A stretch of 64,000 bases of DNA from Selenomonas ruminantium subsp. lactilytica TAM6421 (GTDB lineage: Bacteria; Bacillota; Negativicutes; Selenomonadales; Selenomonadaceae), in the NCBI RefSeq assembly GCF_000284095.1, contig NC_017068.1:2108001-2172000 (forward strand), written 5' to 3'. The notes under the pieces were generated by a model. The model saw only the letters and a program-made list of their open reading frames with translations, was not told where the DNA came from and did no database searches. Positions 46,538 to 54,999 of the stretch are shown piece by piece (within the stretch, counting starts at the first letter, position 1; every line of letters begins with the position of its first letter). Both the position numbers and the translations under genes were made by a program.

Positions 46538-47556
46538 TCCCCATTCTCCTTGAGACGATGAAGTACATCTGCATTTTCTGCCATCAATTTTTCCAATTCA
46601 TCTCCAGCACGCCCTAGAAACTTATCGTATTCTCTTTTTTCTAAAGGTTTTATATATTCCTGTAACTGGTAATGAAATGCATCTCTCAAGGCCATATCCC
46701 GACTAGCCATCTTGGTACGTGCATTATTAATCAATGGTTTCCATAGTGGCATATTCTCAAACCGAGAAAACAGCTTGGACAATTCCCAGTTATCCAGTTT
46801 TCGTCCTAATCTTTGGTATTCTGCTTTGATTTCTGCTGCTAAGCCACACTCGTAAGATGCTATTATTGTCAACACTTCTGAATACAATGTGTCACGCAAC
46901 CTATCTTTTTGCGATAGTTTTAGGATTTCTCTATACTCTTTTGCCTTTTCTTTGAAAATACTTTGATATATTTTATCTGTATAAATAGGGTATTTACCTT
47001 TTCCCATATTTACATAGTCTCTTAAAGCCTCCGTAAATTCGCATCGATAGTTTTCCTCTTGCAAAAAAGCTCCAATAAAATCTTTATCACGTTGATTAAT
47101 ATACTTGGTAGATCCACCAGCCTTTTGGTTTATTGTGTCAATTACTACATCCAACATAATTCGCCGCAAATCAGCAGCAGTATCGCTTTCTACCAACAAC
47201 ATTGCCATATTTAAAAAAGCACGAAAATCAAAAATCCCCATAGTCCTTATTTTGCGACCGACATTAATGTCGGTCGCAAAAGTTTTATCGTACACATCAA
47301 TAAAATCCTCAAGGTCTTTCCCCTTCAAAAGACTATAACCATTATCTTTTAACTCATCACCATATTTCGTAATATATCGCTCAATAGTACGACTATCTAT
47401 AGAAAAAAAATCCGCAAGCATCGCTTTGGTTAGATATAACTTACCATGCCAAACAATACATTTGATATCTACTGCCTTACGAATTTCATCTAAAGCAATA
47501 TGATTATTTAATATATTTTGTCTATCCAAATGTGAATTTGTTAAATTCTTATCCAT
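46534..47556 (-). CDS. Large HTH DNA-binding protein, putative antitoxin of the Doc toxin
   Basis: A 340-residue protein. Near residues 40-75, KLYLTKAMLADFFSID and SRTIERYITKYGDEL look like a winged or RhuM/KilA-N-like helix-turn-helix. A middle segment (GIFDFRAFLNMAMLLVESD) and a highly charged C-terminal helical half follow. I cannot name a precise family; RhuM-like proteins next to Fic genes in type I restriction loci are the nearest comparison I know. I chose the ATG at 47556, eight bases after GGAG. The ATGA overlap with the toxin gene suggests an antitoxin or autoregulator. Clearly A/T-rich. Confidence 0.6.
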   Translation of the reverse strand: MDKNLTNSHLDRQNILNNHIALDEIRKAVDIKCIVWHGKLYLTKAMLADFFSIDSRTIERYITKYGDELKDNGYSLLKGKDLEDFIDVYDKTFATDINVGRKIRTMGIFDFRAFLNMAMLLVESDTAADLRRIMLDVVIDTINQKAGGSTKYINQRDKDFIGAFLQEENYRCEFTEALRDYVNMGKGKYPIYTDKIYQSIFKEKAKEYREILKLSQKDRLRDTLYSEVLTIIASYECGLAAEIKAEYQRLGRKLDNWELSKLFSRFENMPLWKPLINNARTKMASRDMALRDAFHYQLQEYIKPLEKREYDKFLGRAGDELEKLMAENADVLHRLKENGE

Positions 47557-47611
47557 TACATTCTCCATATCAAAGTTAAACTAATCAAACACAAATAAGT
47601 CTATAGCTTTT

Positions 47612-47914
47612 TTATACCACCAAAACTTTTTCTCTCATAATCGTCTTGTAAAATTCGCTGTCTTGATTGATTTCATTGATTTCAAATACATCTACACACT
47701 TTTGCAGAATTTCGCGCAGTTCTTCGCCAAAGGCAAATATATGGGTAATCTTGAAACCTTCGCCACCGAAAACAAGGAAATCCAAGTCGCTGTTTTCATC
47801 AGCTTCGCCCCGGACATAGGAACCGAACAGGTATACTTCCTTGACATGATACTTTTGCGCCAATGGTTTAACCAAAGCTGTTATATTCTCAATGGTAAAT
47901 ATCTGCTTTGACAT
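47612..47914 (-). CDS. MNT-type nucleotidyltransferase
   Basis: A 100-residue minimal nucleotidyltransferase of the DNA polymerase beta superfamily. GSYVRGEADENSDLDFLV carries the GS at 31-32 and the metal-binding Asp43/Asp45; a third Asp is in KCVDVFEIN. Such MNT proteins usually neutralise a HEPN ribonuclease by AMP transfer, but no HEPN gene is next to it. It may act on another neighbour or be an orphan. The ATG at 47914 follows GGAAGG. It lies between the Rpn gene and the DNA-binding gene. Confidence 0.82.
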   Translation of the reverse strand: MSKQIFTIENITALVKPLAQKYHVKEVYLFGSYVRGEADENSDLDFLVFGGEGFKITHIFAFGEELREILQKCVDVFEINEINQDSEFYKTIMREKVLVV

Positions 47915-47950
47915 TTTGCACCTTCCTTTCAAAATATTATGAGCGGAATA

Positions 47951-48808
47951 TTACCAATTTGTCTCAACATACCCTTTAGCAACATTCGCTTGGAGATGAA
48001 AATGTGTGCTGATTTTATCTATAGCTATGGCCTTATCTACATTTAGTTCCTTCAATGTAAGAATCATTGCTTTTATGCCCTTTTCTTCACCTTTTTTTTC
48101 GGCGTATTTTAGTTGTGCGGCTTGGTCGCGGCGGAATTTCTCTGCTTTTTCGTAAGACCTTTTCGCTATTTCGTCTTTGGTGAACACATCCTCCACCTCC
48201 ATTGCTTCCTTTATGGCTTCATCTGATGCAGCAATTTTTTCCAATTCTTCTTCGGAAGTCGTTGGGGAAAAATATGCTGCCCATTTTTCCATACGGTTCA
48301 TTTCCTTTACATTCTTACTCTTAAATTTCAGCAGCTCCAAAAAATGGATTTCCAATTTATCCGTCAACTGGCACCCTGTTTTTACATCATAAATACCAAA
48401 ACAGCTGTGCATATCCGAATATTTTTCCACATCGAATAAGTTGAATCCCAAAATATTGATAGCCACAGTACGATTTAATTGGTCATATTCTTCGCCACGT
48501 TTCAAGTCAGCATAATTGCGTGCCCAGTAATATACAGAACGTTCTCCCATTGCGGCAAGGGAATTTACCTGCATTTCAATATTGACCTTGGTTTCCGAAG
48601 CTGTACGCCCCAAAATATCTAGGCGCGACTCCTTTCCCTCGTATTCATCAGCATCTATTTCCCTGTCGATAAATTCTATATCAGCGATGAGTTCAGTGCC
48701 TTGAAACTCAAAAAAAGCATTGATGAGCGCAATCGTTATCTTGGGGTGTTTGGCGAAAACAGCCTTGAATACGGCATCATTAGTACGGTTTATACGAAAA
48801 GCTGTCAT
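47951..48808 (-). CDS. Rpn-family recombination-promoting nuclease
   Basis: A 285-residue PD-(D/E)XK nuclease of the Rpn/YhgA family, often annotated as transposase. The core RLDILGRTASETKVNIEMQV shows the D..(E)xQ catalytic pattern, followed by GERSVYYWARNYADLKRGEEY. The C-terminal AEKKGEEKGIKAM linker is typical. Rpn proteins cut DNA and raise RecA-independent recombination in E. coli; a phage-defence role has been proposed for relatives. AGGAGG precedes the ATG at 48808. It follows hsdS by 81 bases. Confidence 0.85.
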   Translation of the reverse strand: MTAFRINRTNDAVFKAVFAKHPKITIALINAFFEFQGTELIADIEFIDREIDADEYEGKESRLDILGRTASETKVNIEMQVNSLAAMGERSVYYWARNYADLKRGEEYDQLNRTVAINILGFNLFDVEKYSDMHSCFGIYDVKTGCQLTDKLEIHFLELLKFKSKNVKEMNRMEKWAAYFSPTTSEEELEKIAASDEAIKEAMEVEDVFTKDEIAKRSYEKAEKFRRDQAAQLKYAEKKGEEKGIKAMILTLKELNVDKAIAIDKISTHFHLQANVAKGYVETNW

Positions 48809-48889
48809 ATACATACCTCCTATCTGTCCGTTTCATTGTATACCTTTCATTTCGAAAAAGCAAAGACCTATTGTGTATCTTTCAAACTG

Positions 48890-50128
48890 TCATTGGCGGA
48901 ATATGACTTGGCCGTTCATCAACATAGGGAGAAGAAAGTCTCTAAGAGCAATCAATTTCCTATTTTCCAACTGTGCCTTCTTTTGCATATCACTTAATTT
49001 ATCAACTTTCCCCATAAAATTTATTATTACCTCTTTTGATGGAATACATATGGGAACCGTTGAAAAAGTTTCTTTTGATACTTCACTAAATGTCGAACCG
49101 TTACCAACATTTTTGAAATGCACTTCTAAAGACTTCAATGTATAATAAACAAACTCCGTACCAAAATCTTTTTTCGGTACAACTGATTTAAAGCCCTGAT
49201 TCGTGCATACATCATTTCCAGCGATTGCAACATATCCAATAGGCGCTCTAGTGGTATATACCACCGAACCCGCTGGCATCAACTTTGCCGAGCTATTTTT
49301 CAATCCTTCTTCTGATATATCTGTTCCTCCATGGAAAATATACTTTCCATCCAATAATGACATATCTTTCGGAGTAATCCATGCAATTCCCTCAGATGTA
49401 AAATACTCTGGATGTTCCGTGCTAGGTGTCCCACCTGCAATTACTTCGCCTAAATCACACACCTGTCCGACTTCCCACCCTGCCGGGATTTCTCGGGATA
49501 GGGTTTCGTTCCATTCCATTTTGCCGCCGCTGGTTTTGTAGGGGCGTCCGTTGGCATCGGGGAAGTCAAATTGGACGAACCAGTAGTCGTAGAGGGTCTT
49601 GGCCATGGATTCCAATGTCTTGATGATTTTCTGATTAATATCAATTTTCTTATCTATACGATATAGAAAATCGCCTATCTCTCTTCTATTTAAGCCTTCA
49701 ACATTTAAGGGTAAATTACGAATATCCTCAAGCCCCAAGCACTTGTATGCAGAACCACCAATATTTCCATATATCACCTTTTGCATAAACGGCGACAAAA
49801 TATAGTAATAAAGAAATTTTCCATCATCAAACTTCTTAGGATGGATAACTGATAAATTTTGTCCTAAACAAAATTCATCATCAGTATCAACATATCCAAC
49901 CATACCATACGAACCCACTCGTGTAATAATAATATCTCCGTTCACCGGCTTATGGTTTTTATTATGCTTGCTATATGTATCTTTATCTACTTTTAAACAC
50001 TTCTCCAATGACAAGAATTCATTATTTACATCAACGACACGAACCATCGAATACCCTTTATCTTGGTATTGCGGAGTAGAGTGTAAACTATCAATTACTC
50101 TCGATATACTAGATATTGTATCACTCAT
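48890..50128 (-). CDS. hsdS: Type I restriction specificity subunit HsdS
   Basis: Determines the target sequence of the type I enzyme. Two target-recognition domains are seen: residues about 15-165 (VGYVDTDDEFCLGQNLSVIH, IGGSAYKCLGLEDIRNLPL) and about 220-380 (GEVIAGGTPSTEHPEYF, ISEEGLKNSSAKLMPAGSVV). They are separated by a conserved helix (TLESMAKTLYDYWFVQFDFP), with a second helix at the C-terminus. The central region (49440-49640) is G/C-rich while both recognition domains are A/T-rich, a mosaic expected from domain swapping. It overlaps hsdM by eight bases. No second hsdS or inverted repeats for switching are present. Confidence 0.93.
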   Translation of the reverse strand: MSDTISSISRVIDSLHSTPQYQDKGYSMVRVVDVNNEFLSLEKCLKVDKDTYSKHNKNHKPVNGDIIITRVGSYGMVGYVDTDDEFCLGQNLSVIHPKKFDDGKFLYYYILSPFMQKVIYGNIGGSAYKCLGLEDIRNLPLNVEGLNRREIGDFLYRIDKKIDINQKIIKTLESMAKTLYDYWFVQFDFPDANGRPYKTSGGKMEWNETLSREIPAGWEVGQVCDLGEVIAGGTPSTEHPEYFTSEGIAWITPKDMSLLDGKYIFHGGTDISEEGLKNSSAKLMPAGSVVYTTRAPIGYVAIAGNDVCTNQGFKSVVPKKDFGTEFVYYTLKSLEVHFKNVGNGSTFSEVSKETFSTVPICIPSKEVIINFMGKVDKLSDMQKKAQLENRKLIALRDFLLPMLMNGQVIFRQ

Positions 50129-51764
50129 ACTTCAATTCTCCCATTCCCTTGAGGATTTCTTCTTCAAGCCTATGCCCTTCATCGAAATATGCCTTTAACT
50201 GCTGTTCGTAGTCAGCCATTTTCTGCTGAAATTCTTCCGGAATCAGGTCAACGTATTCAATCTTGACCTTGAAGTACTGGCCTGCGGAGAAGGAGCATTT
50301 CTTTTGCTCAATATCTTTAAGGCTCACGAGGACACTGAAATCGTCGATTTCCTGCCGTTCGTTCATGGTGGCGACAATCTTGTCCATTTCTTCCTTGCTC
50401 AGATAGGTGCGCTGATTTTTCGTCCCTTCGAGTTTGACTTTTTCGCCCATATTTGACGCGTCAACCAGGAGGACTTTTTCATCGTCCGTGCCTGCGGCAT
50501 CGAGGAATACCACGGAAACATTGGTCCCCGTGTTGGCAAAGATATTACTGGGCATGGAGACAACACCGCGCAGGAGTTTATGCTTGACAATATGTTGACG
50601 GATTTTGTAGGGAATCCCTGTTGCCGCAGTCAGGAATCCTGTCGGCACGACAATAGCCGCCTTGCCTTTGCCTTCTTTCATGCTGACGATGATATGCTGC
50701 AGGAACATCTGATAGATGGCCATGCTTTCCTTTTTCTTCTTGGGCACGTTGGGGACGCCGGCGAAGAATCGCTTTTGGTAGCCTTCGCCTGCCAGCTGGT
50801 CGCGGGTTTCGCTGAAGTCGGTATTGAAGGGCGGATTGCTGACGATATAATCGAACTTCTCGATGCTTTTGCCGTCTTCTGCCAAATGACGGGGGCGAAC
50901 CAAAGTATCATCCTGAATGACATGGGGCAAGCTGTCCACAAGGTTGTTGAGGATAAGGTTCAGCCGCAGGACTTCGTTGGATTTCTGACTGATATCCTGC
51001 GTGTAAACGGTGCAGTTCTCCTCGCCAATCTGTTCAGCCAAGGTCAGTACGAGCGTGCCCGAACCTGCCGCCGGATCATAGATGCTGACATTCTGTGCAC
51101 CATTGGGGGCGATGATTTTCGCGATAATCTGCGCAATGGAATGCGGAGTGTAGTATTCGGCATACTGGCCGCTGTCCTTGTTGTAGTCCTTGATGAGATA
51201 CTCGAAGATATCCGCATAGAAATCATATTTCTGCTGGAATACGGCAGCAAAGCTCTGCGCATTGAGCTTGTTGATAATCGCCCGGCAGAAATCATCCTGA
51301 CGCTCTACCTCCGTAACCAGATTGGACAGCGTATCAAAGAGGCGCACGCGGTTCTGCGCACCGGCAGCCACGGAGAATACATCCTTATTGACCTCGGCAA
51401 TATGGAGCAGGGCGTTATCGAAGGTGGTATGGAAACCATCCTCACCCTTGCGGGAAAACAGGCTGCTGATAAGGTCTTCGGGATGGATGCGGGCGATGCG
51501 CGGGTCTAAATCCATCATCAGGAATTCAAAATCCTCATCGGACAAGTCAGCCAGATGCCGCTCGGCTTCCTGGGTTGACTTGCCCTGAAATTCCGGCAGG
51601 TCCTTGATACCAGCAAGGAACTTATCGTTCAGAAATTTATAAAGGAATGTCTCCGTGATGATTTTGTACTCGTTGCCGCTATTGCCCAACCCATAATTGG
51701 AACAAATGGCCTTAAGGTCATCGATCAGCGCATAAATGATTTGTTTTTCAGATTGTAATTGCAT
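50121..51764 (-). CDS. hsdM: Type I adenine methyltransferase HsdM
   Basis: Makes N6-methyladenine at the sites chosen by HsdS. The SAM motif YDPAAGSGTLVL and catalytic NPPF (DYIVSNPPFNTDF) are present, with an N-terminal helical HsdM_N domain (about residues 5-150). Its 547 residues are normal. AAGGAGAAC precedes the ATG, ten bases after hsdR. Confidence 0.96.
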   Translation of the reverse strand: MQLQSEKQIIYALIDDLKAICSNYGLGNSGNEYKIITETFLYKFLNDKFLAGIKDLPEFQGKSTQEAERHLADLSDEDFEFLMMDLDPRIARIHPEDLISSLFSRKGEDGFHTTFDNALLHIAEVNKDVFSVAAGAQNRVRLFDTLSNLVTEVERQDDFCRAIINKLNAQSFAAVFQQKYDFYADIFEYLIKDYNKDSGQYAEYYTPHSIAQIIAKIIAPNGAQNVSIYDPAAGSGTLVLTLAEQIGEENCTVYTQDISQKSNEVLRLNLILNNLVDSLPHVIQDDTLVRPRHLAEDGKSIEKFDYIVSNPPFNTDFSETRDQLAGEGYQKRFFAGVPNVPKKKKESMAIYQMFLQHIIVSMKEGKGKAAIVVPTGFLTAATGIPYKIRQHIVKHKLLRGVVSMPSNIFANTGTNVSVVFLDAAGTDDEKVLLVDASNMGEKVKLEGTKNQRTYLSKEEMDKIVATMNERQEIDDFSVLVSLKDIEQKKCSFSAGQYFKVKIEYVDLIPEEFQQKMADYEQQLKAYFDEGHRLEEEILKGMGELKYE

Positions 51765-51774
51765 ATAGTTCTCC

Positions 51775-54700
51775 TTACTGGATGTATTCGTCTTTTATTT
51801 CGTTGCCAATGGCTTTGACTATAGCGACAGTAAGCGGCTGCTTGCCCCTCAATTGCTGCTTGATTTCCTTCCACAAGCTCTGCAGGAAGAAATTCTCATT
51901 GGCCAGAATGGTTTCTTTGTGCAGCAGGCTGTCGTCGATATAGGATTTCATATCCCGCAGGAAGTCAAAAGTCAAGCTCGGCGAAGTAATCAATCCGTCC
52001 CGCATGAGGTTCTTATGCAGACGCATATAGCGGACATCGCCCCCATAGCGTTCCGTAAGTCTGGAATTGACCGCATTGAGATCGTGCATTTTCTGCCGCA
52101 GGATTTCCAGTTTCTTATCCTGCTCCCGCATCTCATCCATGGTCATTTCCTGAATATCGTGCCCCTCCAGAATCCGTTTCAATTCCTCCCAGAGTTTCAG
52201 GAACTCCGGATCTTTCTTGTCCTGATTGCGTCCGAATTCCCCAATCGTCTGCCGCCGCTTGCTGGCAAAGGCATCAGCCAGGGACAATTCGCCCTCACTG
52301 ACCTTGCGGAACGTGAACCGGATATCATGGGTGGCTATTTCAATCAGGCTGTCCATATCTTCCGGATTCTGCAGAGCTTCCTTCTCCCGCAACAGCTGCA
52401 GTCTTTGCTCCGCCAGCTGAAAGAGCATCCGTATTTTGTCACGGTCAAGTTTCTCCACCAGTTCCTCATAGCCAAAAAGCTGCGCCAAATTGTAGAGTTC
52501 CTTATACTGTGACAGTACATGACGCAATTCACTGACTTCCTCCTTGTTCTCGATAGAGGAAATCTGGCGCTGGAAATTTTCCAGATTATCCGTGTCAAAG
52601 GAAAAGAGCTTGTCCCGGATTTCCCGCAGTTCCTCCCCGATTTCCTCCGGAGTCTTGAAGATGCTGGAGAATTGCTCGAAATCATCCCCCAGTTCTTCCT
52701 GCAACTCTGCAAGATAAGCCTGATTTGTCTTGTCAAATTCTGCCCGAATATCGGCAAAGTCCACCACATAGCCATAGCGCAGCTGATGATAGGGACGATT
52801 GGCGCGCGTCAGGCATTGGAGCAGACTGTGGTCACGGATGACGCGGCCCAGATAGAGCTTCTTCAAACGCGGGGCATCAAAACCTGTCAGCAGCATATTG
52901 AAGACTACCAGGATATCCACCTCGCCCCGCTTGAAGGCATCGCGTTTTTCCTTGAGCTGCTCCTTCGTCTCCCCGATGGTCGAAAGCACCAGTGCGGCAC
53001 GGAAGGTGCCACGGGCGGCCAGTTCTTCATAGATAGCCTGAGCCTGCTGGCTGGAATCCGCCACCACCATTGCCCCGATGGTGCTATCCCCCACGAGGAT
53101 ACGGGAACCTGTGAAGTCTTCCTCGATATAATCCACCAAGGGCTTCACATAATTCTCATGACAGGTCAAATCCTTCTTTTGGATAAGCCCCTTTTCCACC
53201 TCATCACTCAGCTTGTCCAGCACCGCATTGAGCTGCAGACGGTATTCCGTCTTGATGCCTTCACGGATAAGCCGCAGAGTATAACCATCGGCAATGGACT
53301 GATTGTAATAGTATTTATGGATATAATCCCCAAACAGATCCTTGGTGCGCACCTTGCCAATAAGCGGCGTCCCTGTAAGGCCGAACATCACGGCACTGCG
53401 GTCAGAATTCACCAGCCGCGCCAGGAAGGAGCCATCCGCACGATAGTCACGATGAACCTCGTCAATGAAGTAGACACGCTGAATGCTGACATTATAGTCC
53501 GGCGCCTTGGTCACGGCATCATCACCGAATTTTTGGATATTGACTACATTCATCACCAGCCCGCCGGAAAGTGTCTGCTCACTGGTGCTCTGAATGTTTT
53601 TCGTAAACTCCGCCCGCTTGCCAATCTCCACCACGTTCAGCCCACGGGCACGGAATTCATCCGCCGCCTGCTGCATCAGGTCAAGACGGTCTACGATGAA
53701 ATAAAACTTCGCTACAATCTGTTGAGCCGCATAATAATCCGCAAGGATTTTGACATTGTAAAAAGCCAGTTCTGTCTTGCCACTGCCCTGCGTATGCCAG
53801 ATTACACCGCCACGGGCCTGACGCTTCTCACCCAACTGCTGCGTTTTATGCTGTGGCAGGTCGGCTACCATCTCCAAGTTATAATCCATACGTTCATCCA
53901 TGTAGCAGACTTTTCCTGCTGACGCCTTTTCCTGCTCCCGTAAAGCAGCCACCTTGCGTCCAATGGCCTGAGAGCCAAAAAACTGCTGATAACGCATCAA
54001 GTGCTTGGCTATTTCCATAACGCCCTTATCGTTTACCTTTTCCACATAGGTAATGCCATAATGCAGCAGCCACAGAAAGCGTTCTTTCGTAAACAGCGAG
54101 GTCAAAATGCGATTGGTCGGCGTCATGAAGTTGCAATTCATCGCATAATCCGCACGGCCTTTGAGAATCGCCATATTCGTATCCTGCAGGATAGTGTCTT
54201 CATCTTCGGGATTCAGCTCATTTACGTTGGCATAAATATCTTTATCTTCTTCCCGAAAATGACTGAAGAACAAGTGACCGCGGCCATTAGTGGCATAGAA
54301 CGCCCCGGAAATCGGCACGGCCTCCGTATCATCATATTCCATATTATTGGAAAAGACCATCAGCTGCGTGCTATTGAGAAAACGGCGGTACTTGGCGTTG
54401 CTCGTGCGCTTGTTCATGCGCTCATACTCTGCCTGCATCCCTTTCAAATTGTTGGGAATCTTGACCTCACAAAAGGCAAGCGGCAAGCCATTGACCAAGA
54501 CCGTGATATCCGGCCGGAAACTGCCCGTTTCCGTTGACTTGTCAACTAAGCATGGCAACTCCGTCACCACTGACCAATCATTTTTCGTTGACATGTCAAA
54601 ATCAAGGAGCCGCATGGTTTCTCCACGGCAGACAATTCCCTGCTGCAGTTTGCCGAAAAAGCCTTTCCCTAAATCATCCGCAGCCAAACTATCGGATAGT

Positions 54701-54921
54701 TCCGAAAGGATTGCCTGAAATTCATCATCGGTCAAAGGATTGATGGCAAGTTCAGGATTAAGCCTGTTCATGGCATCACGAAGGAGCTCCCGTGCAATAT
54801 TCGTTTCCAAGTCCAGCTGTGGACGAATCTCCTTCAAGCTGCGGTAACGATAGCCCAGCCGCGTAAAATGCAATAGTGCCGGAATCTTGACCCGTGAATC
54901 TTCGGAAAAAGCCTTTGCCAT
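51775..54921 (-). CDS. hsdR: Type I restriction subunit HsdR
   Basis: The motor and nuclease subunit, 1048 residues. The N-terminal endonuclease motif FRPDITVLVNGLPLAFCEVK (PD..ExK type, about residues 130-155) is followed by Walker A HTQGSGKTELAF, the DEVH box FIDEVHRDYRADGS, and the later helicase motifs (VVFNMLLTGFDAPRLKKLY, LTRANRPY). I chose the ATG at 54921, after AAGGGATGTG; the frame opens with a GTG three codons earlier. It is the first gene of hsdR-hsdM-hsdS. A TATAAT about 35 bases upstream lacks a good -35. Confidence 0.95.
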   Translation of the reverse strand: MAKAFSEDSRVKIPALLHFTRLGYRYRSLKEIRPQLDLETNIARELLRDAMNRLNPELAINPLTDDEFQAILSELSDSLAADDLGKGFFGKLQQGIVCRGETMRLLDFDMSTKNDWSVVTELPCLVDKSTETGSFRPDITVLVNGLPLAFCEVKIPNNLKGMQAEYERMNKRTSNAKYRRFLNSTQLMVFSNNMEYDDTEAVPISGAFYATNGRGHLFFSHFREEDKDIYANVNELNPEDEDTILQDTNMAILKGRADYAMNCNFMTPTNRILTSLFTKERFLWLLHYGITYVEKVNDKGVMEIAKHLMRYQQFFGSQAIGRKVAALREQEKASAGKVCYMDERMDYNLEMVADLPQHKTQQLGEKRQARGGVIWHTQGSGKTELAFYNVKILADYYAAQQIVAKFYFIVDRLDLMQQAADEFRARGLNVVEIGKRAEFTKNIQSTSEQTLSGGLVMNVVNIQKFGDDAVTKAPDYNVSIQRVYFIDEVHRDYRADGSFLARLVNSDRSAVMFGLTGTPLIGKVRTKDLFGDYIHKYYYNQSIADGYTLRLIREGIKTEYRLQLNAVLDKLSDEVEKGLIQKKDLTCHENYVKPLVDYIEEDFTGSRILVGDSTIGAMVVADSSQQAQAIYEELAARGTFRAALVLSTIGETKEQLKEKRDAFKRGEVDILVVFNMLLTGFDAPRLKKLYLGRVIRDHSLLQCLTRANRPYHQLRYGYVVDFADIRAEFDKTNQAYLAELQEELGDDFEQFSSIFKTPEEIGEELREIRDKLFSFDTDNLENFQRQISSIENKEEVSELRHVLSQYKELYNLAQLFGYEELVEKLDRDKIRMLFQLAEQRLQLLREKEALQNPEDMDSLIEIATHDIRFTFRKVSEGELSLADAFASKRRQTIGEFGRNQDKKDPEFLKLWEELKRILEGHDIQEMTMDEMREQDKKLEILRQKMHDLNAVNSRLTERYGGDVRYMRLHKNLMRDGLITSPSLTFDFLRDMKSYIDDSLLHKETILANENFFLQSLWKEIKQQLRGKQPLTVAIVKAIGNEIKDEYIQ

Positions 54922-54969
54922 GATTGTCACATCCCTTGCGCGTTATATTCTCTTTTATTATAACACAAA

Positions 54970-54992
54970 AGCCCTCCCATTAAGGGAAGGCT
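54970..54992 (-). terminator. Terminator after the GT2 gene
   Basis: AGCCTTCCC and GGGAGGGCT pair over nine bases (one G-T) with a five-base loop, followed by TTTT on the minus strand, eight bases after the GT2 stop. It separates the envelope cluster from hsdR. Confidence 0.7.
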
Positions 54993-54999
54993 TGCGGAT

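Noticed and set aside
47951-48808. Transposon with terminal repeats around the Rpn gene
   Set aside because: Rpn genes are often labelled transposases, but I see no terminal inverted repeats or target-site duplication here.
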